DNA of 32,027 bases, from positions 1 to 32,027 of the forward strand of contig JAIQEX010000079.1 of NCBI GenBank assembly GCA_020073615.1, read 5' to 3'. Shown piece after piece: positions 1 through 7,477 of this stretch (positions within the stretch are counted from its first letter, which is position 1; every line of letters starts with the position of its first letter). This stretch comes from Terriglobia bacterium. Its GTDB lineage: Bacteria > Acidobacteriota > Terriglobia > Bryobacterales > Bryobacteraceae. The position numbers were made by a program, and so were the translations under genes. The notes below the pieces were generated by a model. The model was given only the letters and a program-made list of their open reading frames with translations, was not told where the DNA came from and did not search any database.

Positions 1-1130
1 CGCACCACGCTCAGCCCCAGGACGGCTACGCCGTACACCGCCAGGCAGGCCATCTGCGGCCAGAGCACGGAAAACCCGACGCCCTTCAGGAAAACGCCGC
101 GCACAATGTCGATGAAGTAGCGCAGCGGGTTGAGATAGGTGAGATACTGCACCGCCAGCGGCATGTTGCGGATGGGAAACGCGAAGCCGCTCAGCATGAA
201 GGCCGGGGTGGAGAAGAAGAACGAGGCCATCATGGCCTGCTGCTGCGTCTGGGAAATGGTGGAGAGCAGCAGGCCCGCCCCCAGCGTGGTCATCAGGAAC
301 AGCACCGCGCAGGCCAGCAGAAACAGGAAGCTGCCGTGCAGGGGAATGTGGAAGACCACCAGCGCCACCACGGTGATCAGCACCACGTCGACGATCCCCA
401 CCACGGCGAACGGCAGGGTCTTGCCCAGCATCAGCTCCACCGGGCGCACGGGCGTGACCATCAACTGCTCCATGGTGCCGATCTCTTTTTCGCGCACGAT
501 GGCCAGGGCGGTGAGCATGAGGGTGACCATCATAATGATGTTGGCGATCACGCCGGGCACGAAATAATTGCGGCTGAGGAGATCGGGGTTGAACCACACG
601 CGGCTGCGGGCATCCACCTGGACCACCGACGCGTTGACGGCCGCGCCTGGGCTGCGCGCCAGGATGCGCACGTTCTGCCTTCCGGCCAGGACATCGGCCG
701 AAAAGGCGGCGATGATCTGGCCGGCGTAACTGGAGACCAGCGATGCCGTGTTGGAATTGGTGCCGTCGATGAGCACCTGCACCCCCGTGGGGCGCCCGCG
801 GTGGATGTCGCGCTCGAAATCGGGCAGCACGCGCACCACGGCCTGCGCCTGGCCGCGGTCGAGCAGGCTCTGCACTTCCTCCTCGGTCGCGGGCAGCGCT
901 ACTACGTCGAAGCGGCCCGAGCCTTCAAAGCGCGCGCGCAGATCGCGGCTCACCGGGGTGTGGTCCATGTCCATCCAAGCGATGCGCGCGTGGTCGACGT
1001 CCAGGTTGACGGCGAAGCCGAAGACGATCGATTGAATGATCGGCGGGAAGAACAGCAGAATGCGCATGCGCGGATCGCGCAGCGCCTGGATGAATTCTTT
1101 GCGAAGGATGACTCGAATCCGCTCCCACAT
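1..1130 (-). CDS. ABC-2 type transporter permease (YbhR/YbhS-like), 3' end cut by window
   Basis: This is the second of two paralogous permeases at the end of an efflux operon, and the reading frame is still open at base 1. About 376 residues are visible, which is nearly the full family length, so only a few C-terminal residues should be missing. An N-terminal membrane segment (about residues 25-45) is followed by a roughly 130-residue periplasmic part and then five C-terminal membrane segments, as in ABC-2/YhgE-type permeases. The motif EIGTMEQLMVTPVRP before the third membrane helix is typical of the family. Its ATG lies 3 bases after the stop of the upstream permease, so translation is coupled. 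It should pair with the other permease and the two ATPases as the inner-membrane pump of a tripartite exporter. The substrate cannot be told from sequence; drugs or toxic compounds are likely because a TetR regulator heads the operon. Confidence 0.9.
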   Translation of the reverse strand, partial: MWERIRVILRKEFIQALRDPRMRILLFFPPIIQSIVFGFAVNLDVDHARIAWMDMDHTPVSRDLRARFEGSGRFDVVALPATEEEVQSLLDRGQAQAVVRVLPDFERDIHRGRPTGVQVLIDGTNSNTASLVSSYAGQIIAAFSADVLAGRQNVRILARSPGAAVNASVVQVDARSRVWFNPDLLSRNYFVPGVIANIIMMVTLMLTALAIVREKEIGTMEQLMVTPVRPVELMLGKTLPFAVVGIVDVVLITVVALVVFHIPLHGSFLFLLACAVLFLMTTLGAGLLLSTISQTQQQAMMASFFFSTPAFMLSGFAFPIRNMPLAVQYLTYLNPLRYFIDIVRGVFLKGVGFSVLWPQMACLAVYGVAVLGLSVV

Positions 1131-1133
1131 AGG

Positions 1134-2270
1134 TCACGCCAGCTTCCGGTTCAGTTTGCGCGTCGCCAGCGCGAAGATAATGGCGGCGTACAGCGCCAGG
1201 AACCCCAGCTCGCCCCACAAGACGCCGAATCCGACGCCTTTGAGAAACACGCCCTTCAGGATGGTGACCACGTAGCGCGCCGGAATGATCCGCGTGATCG
1301 CCTGGATCACCGGCGGCATGGTTTCGATGGAATACACGAACCCGGAGAGCAGGAACGCCGGCAGAAAGGAGCTCAGGATGCCCATCTGGTAGGCCTGTAT
1401 CTGCGTCCTGGCCGCAGCCGAGATGAAGATGCCCCAGAACAGCGCGCCGAACAGGAAGACGCAGGTGGAGACCACCATGAAGGGGAGGCTGCCGCGGAAG
1501 GGCACCTGGAACACGAAGATGCCCACCAGGACGGCCACGGCGGCATCGGCCAGGCCGATCACGAAGTAGGCCAGCATCTTGCCCAGCACCATCTCCGCGG
1601 GGCGCAGCGGGGTGGAAAGAATCTGCTCCATGGTGCCCATCTCCCATTCGCGGGCGATGGTGAGGGAAGTCAGCAGCGCGGCGATAATCTGCAAAATGAC
1701 GGCGATCAGCCCGGGCACAACGTAGTTCTTCGATTCGAGCGAGCTGTTGTACCAGACGCGCAGACGGGCATCGACGGGCGGCGCCGTGGCTCCGCCTCCG
1801 CCGCGGCGGTTCTGCATGTCGGAGCGCAGCTCGAGGGAGTAGTTGCGCACCACGCTTTCGGCGTATCCGAGGGCGATGGAGGCGGTGTTGGAATCGCTGC
1901 CGTCGAGCAGAAGCTGCACGGGCGCCTTCTGTCCCGCGCCGGCGTTGTTCGAGTAATCGCGCGGGATGACGATGGCCATGAGGACGCGATTGCGGTCGAT
2001 GGCGCGCTCGATGGGCGCGTAGCTATCGACATACCCGCGGATGTCGAAGAAGCGCGAGGCCGCGAACTGGCGGATCAGGTCGCGGCTGGCGGACGTGTGG
2101 TCCTGGTCGTAAACCAGCGTGGGGATGCGGTCCACGTCGAGCGACAGGGCGAAACCGAACAGCAGCAGCATCATCACGGGGACGGCCAGGGCCATGCCCA
2201 GGCTGCGCGCGTCGCGCGTGATGTGGTGCAGCTCCTTGACGAAGATGGCGCGGAGACGGCGGCGGCTCAT
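1134..2270 (-). CDS. ABC-2 type transporter permease (YbhS/YbhR-like)
   Basis: This 378-residue inner-membrane permease has one N-terminal membrane helix (about residues 22-45), a large soluble periplasmic domain and a C-terminal block of about five helices. It carries EWEMGTMEQILSTPLRP, the conserved loop of ABC-2 exporters. It is clearly homologous to the next permease downstream; both have the blocks LDVDR/H and DGxxSNTAS. The ATG overlaps the stop of the upstream ATPase gene by four bases (ATGA), and its own stop lies 3 bases from the next start. The pair probably forms a heterodimeric channel driven by the two neighbouring ATPases. The substrate is unknown. Confidence 0.92.
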   Translation of the reverse strand: MSRRRLRAIFVKELHHITRDARSLGMALAVPVMMLLLFGFALSLDVDRIPTLVYDQDHTSASRDLIRQFAASRFFDIRGYVDSYAPIERAIDRNRVLMAIVIPRDYSNNAGAGQKAPVQLLLDGSDSNTASIALGYAESVVRNYSLELRSDMQNRRGGGGATAPPVDARLRVWYNSSLESKNYVVPGLIAVILQIIAALLTSLTIAREWEMGTMEQILSTPLRPAEMVLGKMLAYFVIGLADAAVAVLVGIFVFQVPFRGSLPFMVVSTCVFLFGALFWGIFISAAARTQIQAYQMGILSSFLPAFLLSGFVYSIETMPPVIQAITRIIPARYVVTILKGVFLKGVGFGVLWGELGFLALYAAIIFALATRKLNRKLA

Positions 2271-3208
2271 GCGGCTTTACGCTCCTCGGCCTCGATCATG
2301 GCCACGAACACATCCTCCATCGAGGGCGCGATGCGCTCCAGGCGCCGCACCTCGATGCCCTTCGCCGCCAGCGCCTGGCGCATGCGCGCGGCGGTGGCAT
2401 CCGGGTCGTCCACGGTCACGTGCAGCCCGCCGCCGAAGACGGCCACGTCGCGCACGCCCTCCAGGCCATCGAGCGCGCGCATGGTTTCAAGCGGCGCCGT
2501 GGCGTCCAGTTGCATCAGGGTGTGCCCGGTCTCGGCGCCTTTCAGTTCGGCCGGCGTGCCGAGCGCGATTACTTTGCCGCGGTACATCAGCGCCATGCGG
2601 TGGCAGTACTCCGCTTCGTCCATGTAATGAGTGCTCACGAAGATGGTGTGGCCGGTGGAGGAGAGCTCGCGAATCAAATTCCAGAAATCGCCGCGCGCAA
2701 TGGGATCGACCCCCGAGGTGGGCTCGTCGAGGAACAGCACGGGCGGATCATGCAGGATGGCGCAGCCCAGCGCCAGGCGCTGCTTCCAGCCTCCGGCGAG
2801 GGTCCGGGTGAGCGCGCTCCGCCGTTCGCTGAGGTTGGCCATGCGCAGCACGTAATCCTTGCGCGCGGCGCGGCGTTCGCGCGGCACACCGTAGATGCCG
2901 GTGAAGAAGTCGATGTTCTCCTCGACGGTGAGATCGTCGTAGAGCGAGAACTTCTGCGACATGTAGCCGATGCTCCGGCGGATCTCCTCGGGTTGCGTGG
3001 CCACGTCGAACCCGTTCACCGAGGCGCGCCCGGAGGTGGGCGTCAGCAGGCCGCAGAGCATGCGGATGGTGGTCGACTTGCCGGCGCCGTTGGGTCCCAG
3101 GAAGCCGAAGATCTCGCCTTTGCTCACTTGGATGGAGACATGGTCCACGGCCATGAAGTCCCCGAAGGTCTTCACCAGGTTGTCGATCTCGACCGCCCAC
3201 TGGTTCAT
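2267..3208 (-). CDS. ABC transporter ATP-binding protein (YbhF C-half-like)
   Basis: This 313-residue ATPase belongs to the drug and lipid exporter class. Walker A (GPNGAGKST) is at residues 38-46, the Q-loop is in GYMSQKFSLY, and Walker B reads VLFLDEPTSGVDP followed by a switch histidine in VSTHYMDEAE. The signature motif is LAGGWKQRL rather than the usual LSGGMKQRL, a mild degeneration in one of the two catalytic sites. After the ATPase core there is a roughly 75-residue C-terminal extension typical of ABC-2-associated ATPases. The gene overlaps both neighbours by four bases. In E. coli YbhF the two ATPase modules are fused; here they are separate genes in the same order. Confidence 0.93.
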   Translation of the reverse strand: MNQWAVEIDNLVKTFGDFMAVDHVSIQVSKGEIFGFLGPNGAGKSTTIRMLCGLLTPTSGRASVNGFDVATQPEEIRRSIGYMSQKFSLYDDLTVEENIDFFTGIYGVPRERRAARKDYVLRMANLSERRSALTRTLAGGWKQRLALGCAILHDPPVLFLDEPTSGVDPIARGDFWNLIRELSSTGHTIFVSTHYMDEAEYCHRMALMYRGKVIALGTPAELKGAETGHTLMQLDATAPLETMRALDGLEGVRDVAVFGGGLHVTVDDPDATAARMRQALAAKGIEVRRLERIAPSMEDVFVAMIEAEERKAA

Positions 3209-3939
3209 CGCGCCTCCGCGGAATGGATGGCCTGAATGAAGGCGCCCTCCATATTGGCGGCGCCGGTCTCGCGCTTCATGACGTCCGGCGGCGAGCAGCG
3301 AATCAGCTTACCGTGGTGCATCAGCCCCACACGGTTGCAGCGCTCGGCCTCGTCCAGGTAGGCGGTGGTCATGAAAATGGTGATGCCGTCTTTGAGCAAC
3401 TGGTATAGGATGGCCCAGAAATCGCGCCGCGAAACGGGGTCCACGCCGTTGGTGGGTTCGTCGAGGAACAGGATTTGCGGCTTGTGCAGCAGGGTGCACA
3501 TGAGCGCCAGCTTCTGCTTCATGCCGCCCGAGAGGCGCCCGGCCTGGCGCTCGCGAAACGGCTCCATGCGGGTCATGCGCAGCAGTTGCGCGGTAAGCCG
3601 GCCGCGCTCCGCGCCGGTGATGGCGAACAGGTCGGCGTAGAAGATCATGTTCTCTTCCACGGTGAGATCGCCATAGAGACCGAAGCGCTGGGCCATGTAG
3701 CCGATGCGGTCCTTCACCTGGCGCGATTCGCGGGAAACGTCGTGGCCGGCCACGCGCGCCGAGCCTTCGCTCGGTTCCATCAGCCCGCAGAGCATGCGCA
3801 GGGTGGTGGTTTTGCCCGCGCCATCGGGCCCCACGAGGCCGAAGATTTCGCCCGCGGAGACAGTAAGGTTGAGGTGGTCGACCGCCGTCAGCGGGCCGAA
3901 GCGGCGGGTGAGCTCGCGGGTTTCGATGATCGGTTCCAT
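3205..3939 (-). CDS. ABC transporter ATP-binding protein (YbhF N-half-like)
   Basis: This 244-residue ABC ATPase has Walker A GPDGAGKTT at residues 37-45, signature LSGGMKQKL, Walker B ILFLDEPTNGVDP and a D-loop. The switch-histidine position reads MTTAYLDEAE, so the usual His is Tyr. With the partner ATPase's altered signature, this suggests a heterodimer with one degenerate site. The frame stays open upstream to 4230, but that extension lies inside the HlyD gene. The ATG at 3939 starts the conserved domain and is preceded by AGGAG and AGGA stretches within about 20 bases, so I chose it. It ends in a four-base overlap with the next ATPase. It powers the permease pair of this efflux operon. 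Confidence 0.93.
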   Translation of the reverse strand: MEPIIETRELTRRFGPLTAVDHLNLTVSAGEIFGLVGPDGAGKTTTLRMLCGLMEPSEGSARVAGHDVSRESRQVKDRIGYMAQRFGLYGDLTVEENMIFYADLFAITGAERGRLTAQLLRMTRMEPFRERQAGRLSGGMKQKLALMCTLLHKPQILFLDEPTNGVDPVSRRDFWAILYQLLKDGITIFMTTAYLDEAERCNRVGLMHHGKLIRCSPPDVMKRETGAANMEGAFIQAIHSAEAR

Positions 3940-3965
3940 GGTTCCTGCGGGGGCTCCTGTGGGGC

Positions 3966-5141
3966 TCACTCGAGCACGATTTCGGCATCGGCCGGCATGT
4001 TGGACTTCAGCTCGTGCCGCGGGTTTTCGACCTCGATCTTGACGCGGTAGACCAGCTTGACGCGCTCCTGCTGGGTCTGGATCTGCTTGGGGGTGAACTC
4101 CGCCTCCGAGGAGATGAAGGTGACCCGCCCGCTGTAGACTTTGCCGGGGTAGGAATCGGTGGTGACGTTGGCCTTCGATCCCAGCTTGACGCGGCCAAGG
4201 TCGGTCTCGTTGATGTAGCCGCGGAGCCACGGGTGGTCGATGTCGCCCACGGTAACGACCGTGGTTCCGGGCGCCAGCACTTCGCCCACGTCGGCCGATT
4301 TCACGAGCACCACGCCATCCACCGGCGAGACGGCCACGGTATCGGCGAGCTGTGAATCAATCAACGAGAGGCTGGCCTTGGAGCGGGCCGACTCGGCGCG
4401 CCGCGTGGCCAGTTCCTGCTGCCGCCGTTTCATTTCGAGCGCGTTGGCCTCGGCCATTTTCAGGGCGCCGCGGGAGCGTTCCACCTGCGCCTGCTGCGCG
4501 CGGATCTGCTCGTCGCGCGGCCCCTCGAGCACCATCGCCTGGCGCTGGCGCGCCTGTTTGAGGGCGGCATCGGCGCTCTCGAAGCGGTTGCGATACTGGT
4601 CGAACTGGGCGGTGGAGATGTCGTCGTTCTTGTAGAGCACCTGGCCGCGCTCCCAGTCTTTCTTCGCGCGGTCGTACTCGGACTGCGCCGCCTCCACGGC
4701 CGCTTTGGCCTCCTGGATCTCCTGCGGCCGGGAACCGTTCTTCAGCTCCGCGAGTCTCGCTTCATTGGCCGCCAGGTCGCCCTTCTTCTGCTCGATATCG
4801 CCGGCCAGGGTGGCCTTCTGCCATTCGAGCGAGGTTTCCGCCTGGGCCAGTTGCATACCGGCGGATTCGACGCCGGCGGTCTCGCGCTGCTGCTGGGCCA
4901 GCAACTGGTCGCGGTCCAGGCGCGCGATCACCTGCCCCTTCTTCACGGGGTCGCCTTCATCGACGGTGCGCTCGATGAGCCGCCCCGCGGTCTTGAAGGC
5001 GATATTGACCTCCGTGAGCTCGATATTCCCGGAGACGACGATGCGGTTGGAGGGCACGCGTCCGGCCCCGCGGAAGGCATACAGGGCGGCGGCCGCCGCG
5101 GCCGCTACCAGCGCGATAATCAGGATAGTCTTCTTCATCAC
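3966..5141 (-). CDS. HlyD/YbhG-type periplasmic adaptor (membrane fusion protein)
   Basis: This 391-residue adaptor links the inner-membrane ABC pump to the outer-membrane channel. A single membrane anchor spans about residues 4-22. It is followed by the first half of a biotinyl-lipoyl fold (GRLIERTVDEGDPVKKGQVI), a long coiled coil at roughly residues 75-265 rich in Q, A, E and R, the second lipoyl half (AVSPVDGVVLVKSADVGEVL) and a beta-barrel region. The order matches YbhG-like adaptors. The start overlaps the end of the tolC-like gene by four bases; a second Met follows at once, so initiation could be one codon later. The gap to the ATPase start is only 26 bases. It belongs to the tetR-led operon. 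Confidence 0.93.
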   Translation of the reverse strand: MMKKTILIIALVAAAAAAALYAFRGAGRVPSNRIVVSGNIELTEVNIAFKTAGRLIERTVDEGDPVKKGQVIARLDRDQLLAQQQRETAGVESAGMQLAQAETSLEWQKATLAGDIEQKKGDLAANEARLAELKNGSRPQEIQEAKAAVEAAQSEYDRAKKDWERGQVLYKNDDISTAQFDQYRNRFESADAALKQARQRQAMVLEGPRDEQIRAQQAQVERSRGALKMAEANALEMKRRQQELATRRAESARSKASLSLIDSQLADTVAVSPVDGVVLVKSADVGEVLAPGTTVVTVGDIDHPWLRGYINETDLGRVKLGSKANVTTDSYPGKVYSGRVTFISSEAEFTPKQIQTQQERVKLVYRVKIEVENPRHELKSNMPADAEIVLE

Positions 5142-6460
5142 AGCACCATGCTCCTGACCTGGCCCATGGCTTGCGCCAGATCCATGCGCGCCACGTTGTA
5201 GGCGTACAGCGCCGCGGTTTGATTGTCGCGCGCGCGCTCCAGGCGGGTCTGCGCGTCGGTCACTTCCAGGCTGTTGGTCACGCCGGCTTGGTAGCGCCGC
5301 CGCGCTTGCGTGAGCTCGTTCTGCGCGAGCTCCAGGCCCTCGCGGGCGACCTTCACCTGGTCTTCGGCGGAAGCGAGCGCGTCCAGCGCCAGGCGGACGT
5401 CGAGCTCGATCTGCTCCTTCAAATCGTTGGTGCGCACCCGTTCGGCGCGATACTGCGAGGCGGATTCGGCGCGGCGGGCGTCGCGCCGGCCGCCGTCGAA
5501 CACGGGCACGCGCAGGGAGATGCCGTAGGTGCGCGTGGGCAGCGCGTTGGTCAGGGCGGTGCCGCTCGAGCCGTAATCGCCGAACGCGGTGAGCGAGGGC
5601 AGCCGCTCCATGCGCGTGGCGCCGGCGGAGATCCGCGCGTTGGCTTCGCGGTCCTGCTGGGCCTGCAGATCGGGCCGCTGGCGGACGGCGAGGGCCTTGG
5701 CCTGGTCCAGGGTCACGGCGTCAACCGGCTTGTAACTCAGGGTATCGGTCAATTGGAGCTCGGTATCGAGCCGCAGCCCCATGGCGCGCAGGAGCTGAAG
5801 ATGCGCGCTGCGCCGCGCGTTGCCGGCCACCAGCAGGCGCTGCCGGTCGTTGGCCAGTTGCACGTTGGCGCGCGTGATTTCGATGCCGGTTCCGGTGCCC
5901 GCTCTTTTTTGGCTCTCGGCCTGGGCCAGTACGGCCTGGGAAAGGGTCACGTTGGCCTGCGCGGTCTCGACGTCGGCATCGGCGCGGAGCGCGCCGAGGT
6001 AGGCGCGCGCCACCTGCGCCGCCACCTGCTCGGCGGTGCCGGCAATGTCCGATTTGGCGGCGGAGACTCCGGCTTGCGAGGCCTGGTACCGCCGGATGGA
6101 GCTGAAATCGAACACGCTCTGCGACGCCGAGACGCGCGCGTCAATAGTGGTGAACGGCCCCACGAAGGTGGGGAAATGAAAATTGGGGATGGGCACGGCA
6201 ATGTTGATTCCCTGGGCCGCCAGGTTGCGCGTCAGGTCCTGATCGGTGAAGGCGGCATCCAGGTTGGGCAGGAGCGCGGCCCGCGATTCGGCGCGCCGCC
6301 CCTGCGCCTGCCGCAGCGCTTCTTCGGCGAGCTGCACCTTGGCGCTGCCTTCCGGGGAAGTGGCGATCTCCACGGCCCGCGCGAAGCTCAACGGGAGCGG
6401 CGCCTGGGCGAAGGCCACGGGGGCCCCAAGCATCCATATCCAAATCCATGCTAATTTCAT
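5138..6460 (-). CDS. TolC-family outer membrane efflux protein
   Basis: This 440-residue outer membrane factor begins with a signal peptide (about residues 1-18, cleavage expected after AFA) and has two tandem outer-membrane-efflux halves rich in long amphipathic helices. The second half shows the family-typical segments RVPVFDGGRRDARR and the C-terminal RYQAGVTNSLEVTDAQTRLERA. It should form the trimeric channel-tunnel for the exporter encoded downstream. Its ATG directly abuts the tetR stop codon with no spacer, and its end overlaps the HlyD start by four bases, so regulator and channel are probably on one mRNA. E. coli ybhGFSR lacks a dedicated channel, whereas this locus carries its own. 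Confidence 0.94.
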   Translation of the reverse strand: MKLAWIWIWMLGAPVAFAQAPLPLSFARAVEIATSPEGSAKVQLAEEALRQAQGRRAESRAALLPNLDAAFTDQDLTRNLAAQGINIAVPIPNFHFPTFVGPFTTIDARVSASQSVFDFSSIRRYQASQAGVSAAKSDIAGTAEQVAAQVARAYLGALRADADVETAQANVTLSQAVLAQAESQKRAGTGTGIEITRANVQLANDRQRLLVAGNARRSAHLQLLRAMGLRLDTELQLTDTLSYKPVDAVTLDQAKALAVRQRPDLQAQQDREANARISAGATRMERLPSLTAFGDYGSSGTALTNALPTRTYGISLRVPVFDGGRRDARRAESASQYRAERVRTNDLKEQIELDVRLALDALASAEDQVKVAREGLELAQNELTQARRRYQAGVTNSLEVTDAQTRLERARDNQTAALYAYNVARMDLAQAMGQVRSMVL

Positions 6461-7081
6461 CTATTCGACCTCGATCTTTTGACCGCGCGGCACCGGCGCG
6501 CGGAACCCTGCGCTCAGAAAGGCCACCAGCCGGTCGATGCGCTCGCGGAAACTTCCGGGCACACCGGAGACCCGCGTGTAATCGGGGGCCCCGCACATGG
6601 TGTGCGCCATGGCCCCGATCATGAAATGGATGCGCCAGAGGAACTCTTCCTCGGGTAACCCGGGCAAGGCTTTGCGCATAACCGTCAGGAATCGCCCAAT
6701 GGCGGGCTGAAAATGCCGTTCCACGATACCGGGCATCAATCCCTCCGCATGCATGCGGCCCATCAGGCGGACGAACTGTGGGTTTTGGTCCGCCGTCTCC
6801 GACATGGGCGCCATGAAAGCCTCCAGCACTCTTTCGACGGACAACGGTTCGCCGCTCGCTTCGACCAGGTCCAGGCGCGCGATCCGCTCCTGATTTACGG
6901 GTTCGGACTTGCGCAGGACCACTTCGTCGAGCAGGTGCTCCTTGGATCCGAAATGGTAATGGACGGCAGCCAGATTGACACCAGCCTCGGCGATGATCTG
7001 GCGGAGAGATGTGGCGGCATAGCCCTGCTCGCCGATGAGTTTTTCCGCGGTGTCGAGGATCCTCTCCCTGGTATCAATCAT
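6461..7081 (-). CDS. TetR/AcrR-family repressor (CecR/YbiH-like)
   Basis: This 206-residue regulator has an N-terminal TetR helix-turn-helix at about residues 5-50; the segment AATSLRQIIAEAGVNLAAVHYHFGS is characteristic up to HFGSKEHLL. An all-helical ligand-binding domain with the layout of the CecR/DUF1956 group follows. It heads the efflux operon and abuts the tolC-like gene, so it most likely represses its own operon and is released by an exported compound. An in-frame stop lies 9 bases upstream of the ATG, which fixes the start at 7081 or later. The best promoter hexamers end only a dozen bases before the ATG, so the message may be almost leaderless. The regulatory assignment is by context; the ligand is unknown. 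Confidence 0.92.
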   Translation of the reverse strand: MIDTRERILDTAEKLIGEQGYAATSLRQIIAEAGVNLAAVHYHFGSKEHLLDEVVLRKSEPVNQERIARLDLVEASGEPLSVERVLEAFMAPMSETADQNPQFVRLMGRMHAEGLMPGIVERHFQPAIGRFLTVMRKALPGLPEEEFLWRIHFMIGAMAHTMCGAPDYTRVSGVPGSFRERIDRLVAFLSAGFRAPVPRGQKIEVE

Positions 7082-7093
7082 TCGAGTGATTCA

Positions 7094-7123
7094 AGCATAC
7101 GATTCAATCGAACGACTTGTCAA
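7094..7123 (-). promoter_or_regulatory. Promoter and candidate TetR operator of the efflux operon
   Basis: Read on the minus strand, a perfect -35 hexamer TTGACA (7118-7123) is followed by an 18-base spacer and TATGCT (7094-7099), four of six matches to a -10 box. The spacer contains the odd perfect palindrome CGATTGAATCG (7100-7110) directly touching the -10, and TTGAATC recurs once more downstream at 7088-7094. A repressor bound here would block RNA polymerase. Transcription would start about 5-7 bases before the tetR ATG. Confidence 0.6.
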
Positions 7124-7190
7124 GAGGGAATCTGAGAGAAATCCGATTTAAGTTTCGGTACGTAGATTGCTACGAGAAGATGCTAAGTCG

Positions 7191-7204
7191 CCACCTACGT
7201 GGTG
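7191..7204. promoter_or_regulatory. Imperfect palindromic box upstream of the small CPxC gene
   Basis: CCACCTACGTGGTG is the core of the larger palindrome at 7431-7454 with one inserted T. It lies just upstream of the Shine-Dalgarno of the small gene, in the position of an operator or mRNA hairpin. The function is unknown. Confidence 0.35.
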
Positions 7205-7224
7205 TCGGAGGAGGGAAGTCCTGT

Positions 7225-7425
7225 ATGTTGAACTGGATATCGGAACTCTGGTGCAAGAAAATGCACGTTCAGGCAATGTGGCCGATACACGGCCGGTACA
7301 TTTGTCCACAGTGTCTGCGGGAATACCCCGTGGTGTGGGAGGGTCCGGCGACTCCCGCGGAGTACGCCGATCCATCGCTGCGCAAGGCAAGCCTTCCCAT
7401 GACCTCCACGGTCCCGGTCAACTGA
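7225..7425 (+). CDS. Small hypothetical protein with CPxC motif (zinc-ribbon-like?)
   Basis: This is a 66-residue frame on the plus strand between tetR and nfo. The start ATG at 7225 has a strong Shine-Dalgarno AGGAGG at 7209-7214. The frame is open further upstream to a TTG at 7117, but without a ribosome site. The middle of the protein, WPIHGRYICPQCLREYPVVWE, has one CPQC pair, with an earlier Cys and His in LWCKKMH, which could form a mixed C/H-C/C metal site. I do not recognise a named family. The composition (one tight conserved-looking core, Trp and Cys rich) and the ribosome site argue for a real gene. Similar palindromic boxes sit before and after it. Confidence 0.55.
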   Translation: MLNWISELWCKKMHVQAMWPIHGRYICPQCLREYPVVWEGPATPAEYADPSLRKASLPMTSTVPVN

Positions 7426-7430
7426 TCGCC

Positions 7431-7454
7431 GCTGTCCACCACGTGGTGGACAGC
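7431..7454. promoter_or_regulatory. Perfect 24-bp palindrome between the small CPxC gene and nfo
   Basis: The 24 bases are exactly their own reverse complement; each half is 12 bases, with core CCACCACGTGGTGG at 7436-7449. It begins five bases after the stop of the small gene and ends five bases before an ATG at 7460. No T-run follows, so a Rho-independent terminator is unlikely. It could be an operator for a dimeric regulator, or an RNA hairpin hiding the GGTGG that would serve as the nfo ribosome site. Confidence 0.55.
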
Positions 7455-7477
7455 CGTCCATGCGGTAGCATATTGTT

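Noticed and set aside
336-2627. Plus-strand open frame of 763 residues, His/Asp/Gln rich
   Set aside because: It is exactly antisense to the permease genes, with composition typical of GC-rich antisense frames and no domain.
3940-4230. N-terminal extension of the second ATPase
   Set aside because: It lies inside the HlyD gene in another frame and is absent from the ABC family; ATG 3939 begins the domain.
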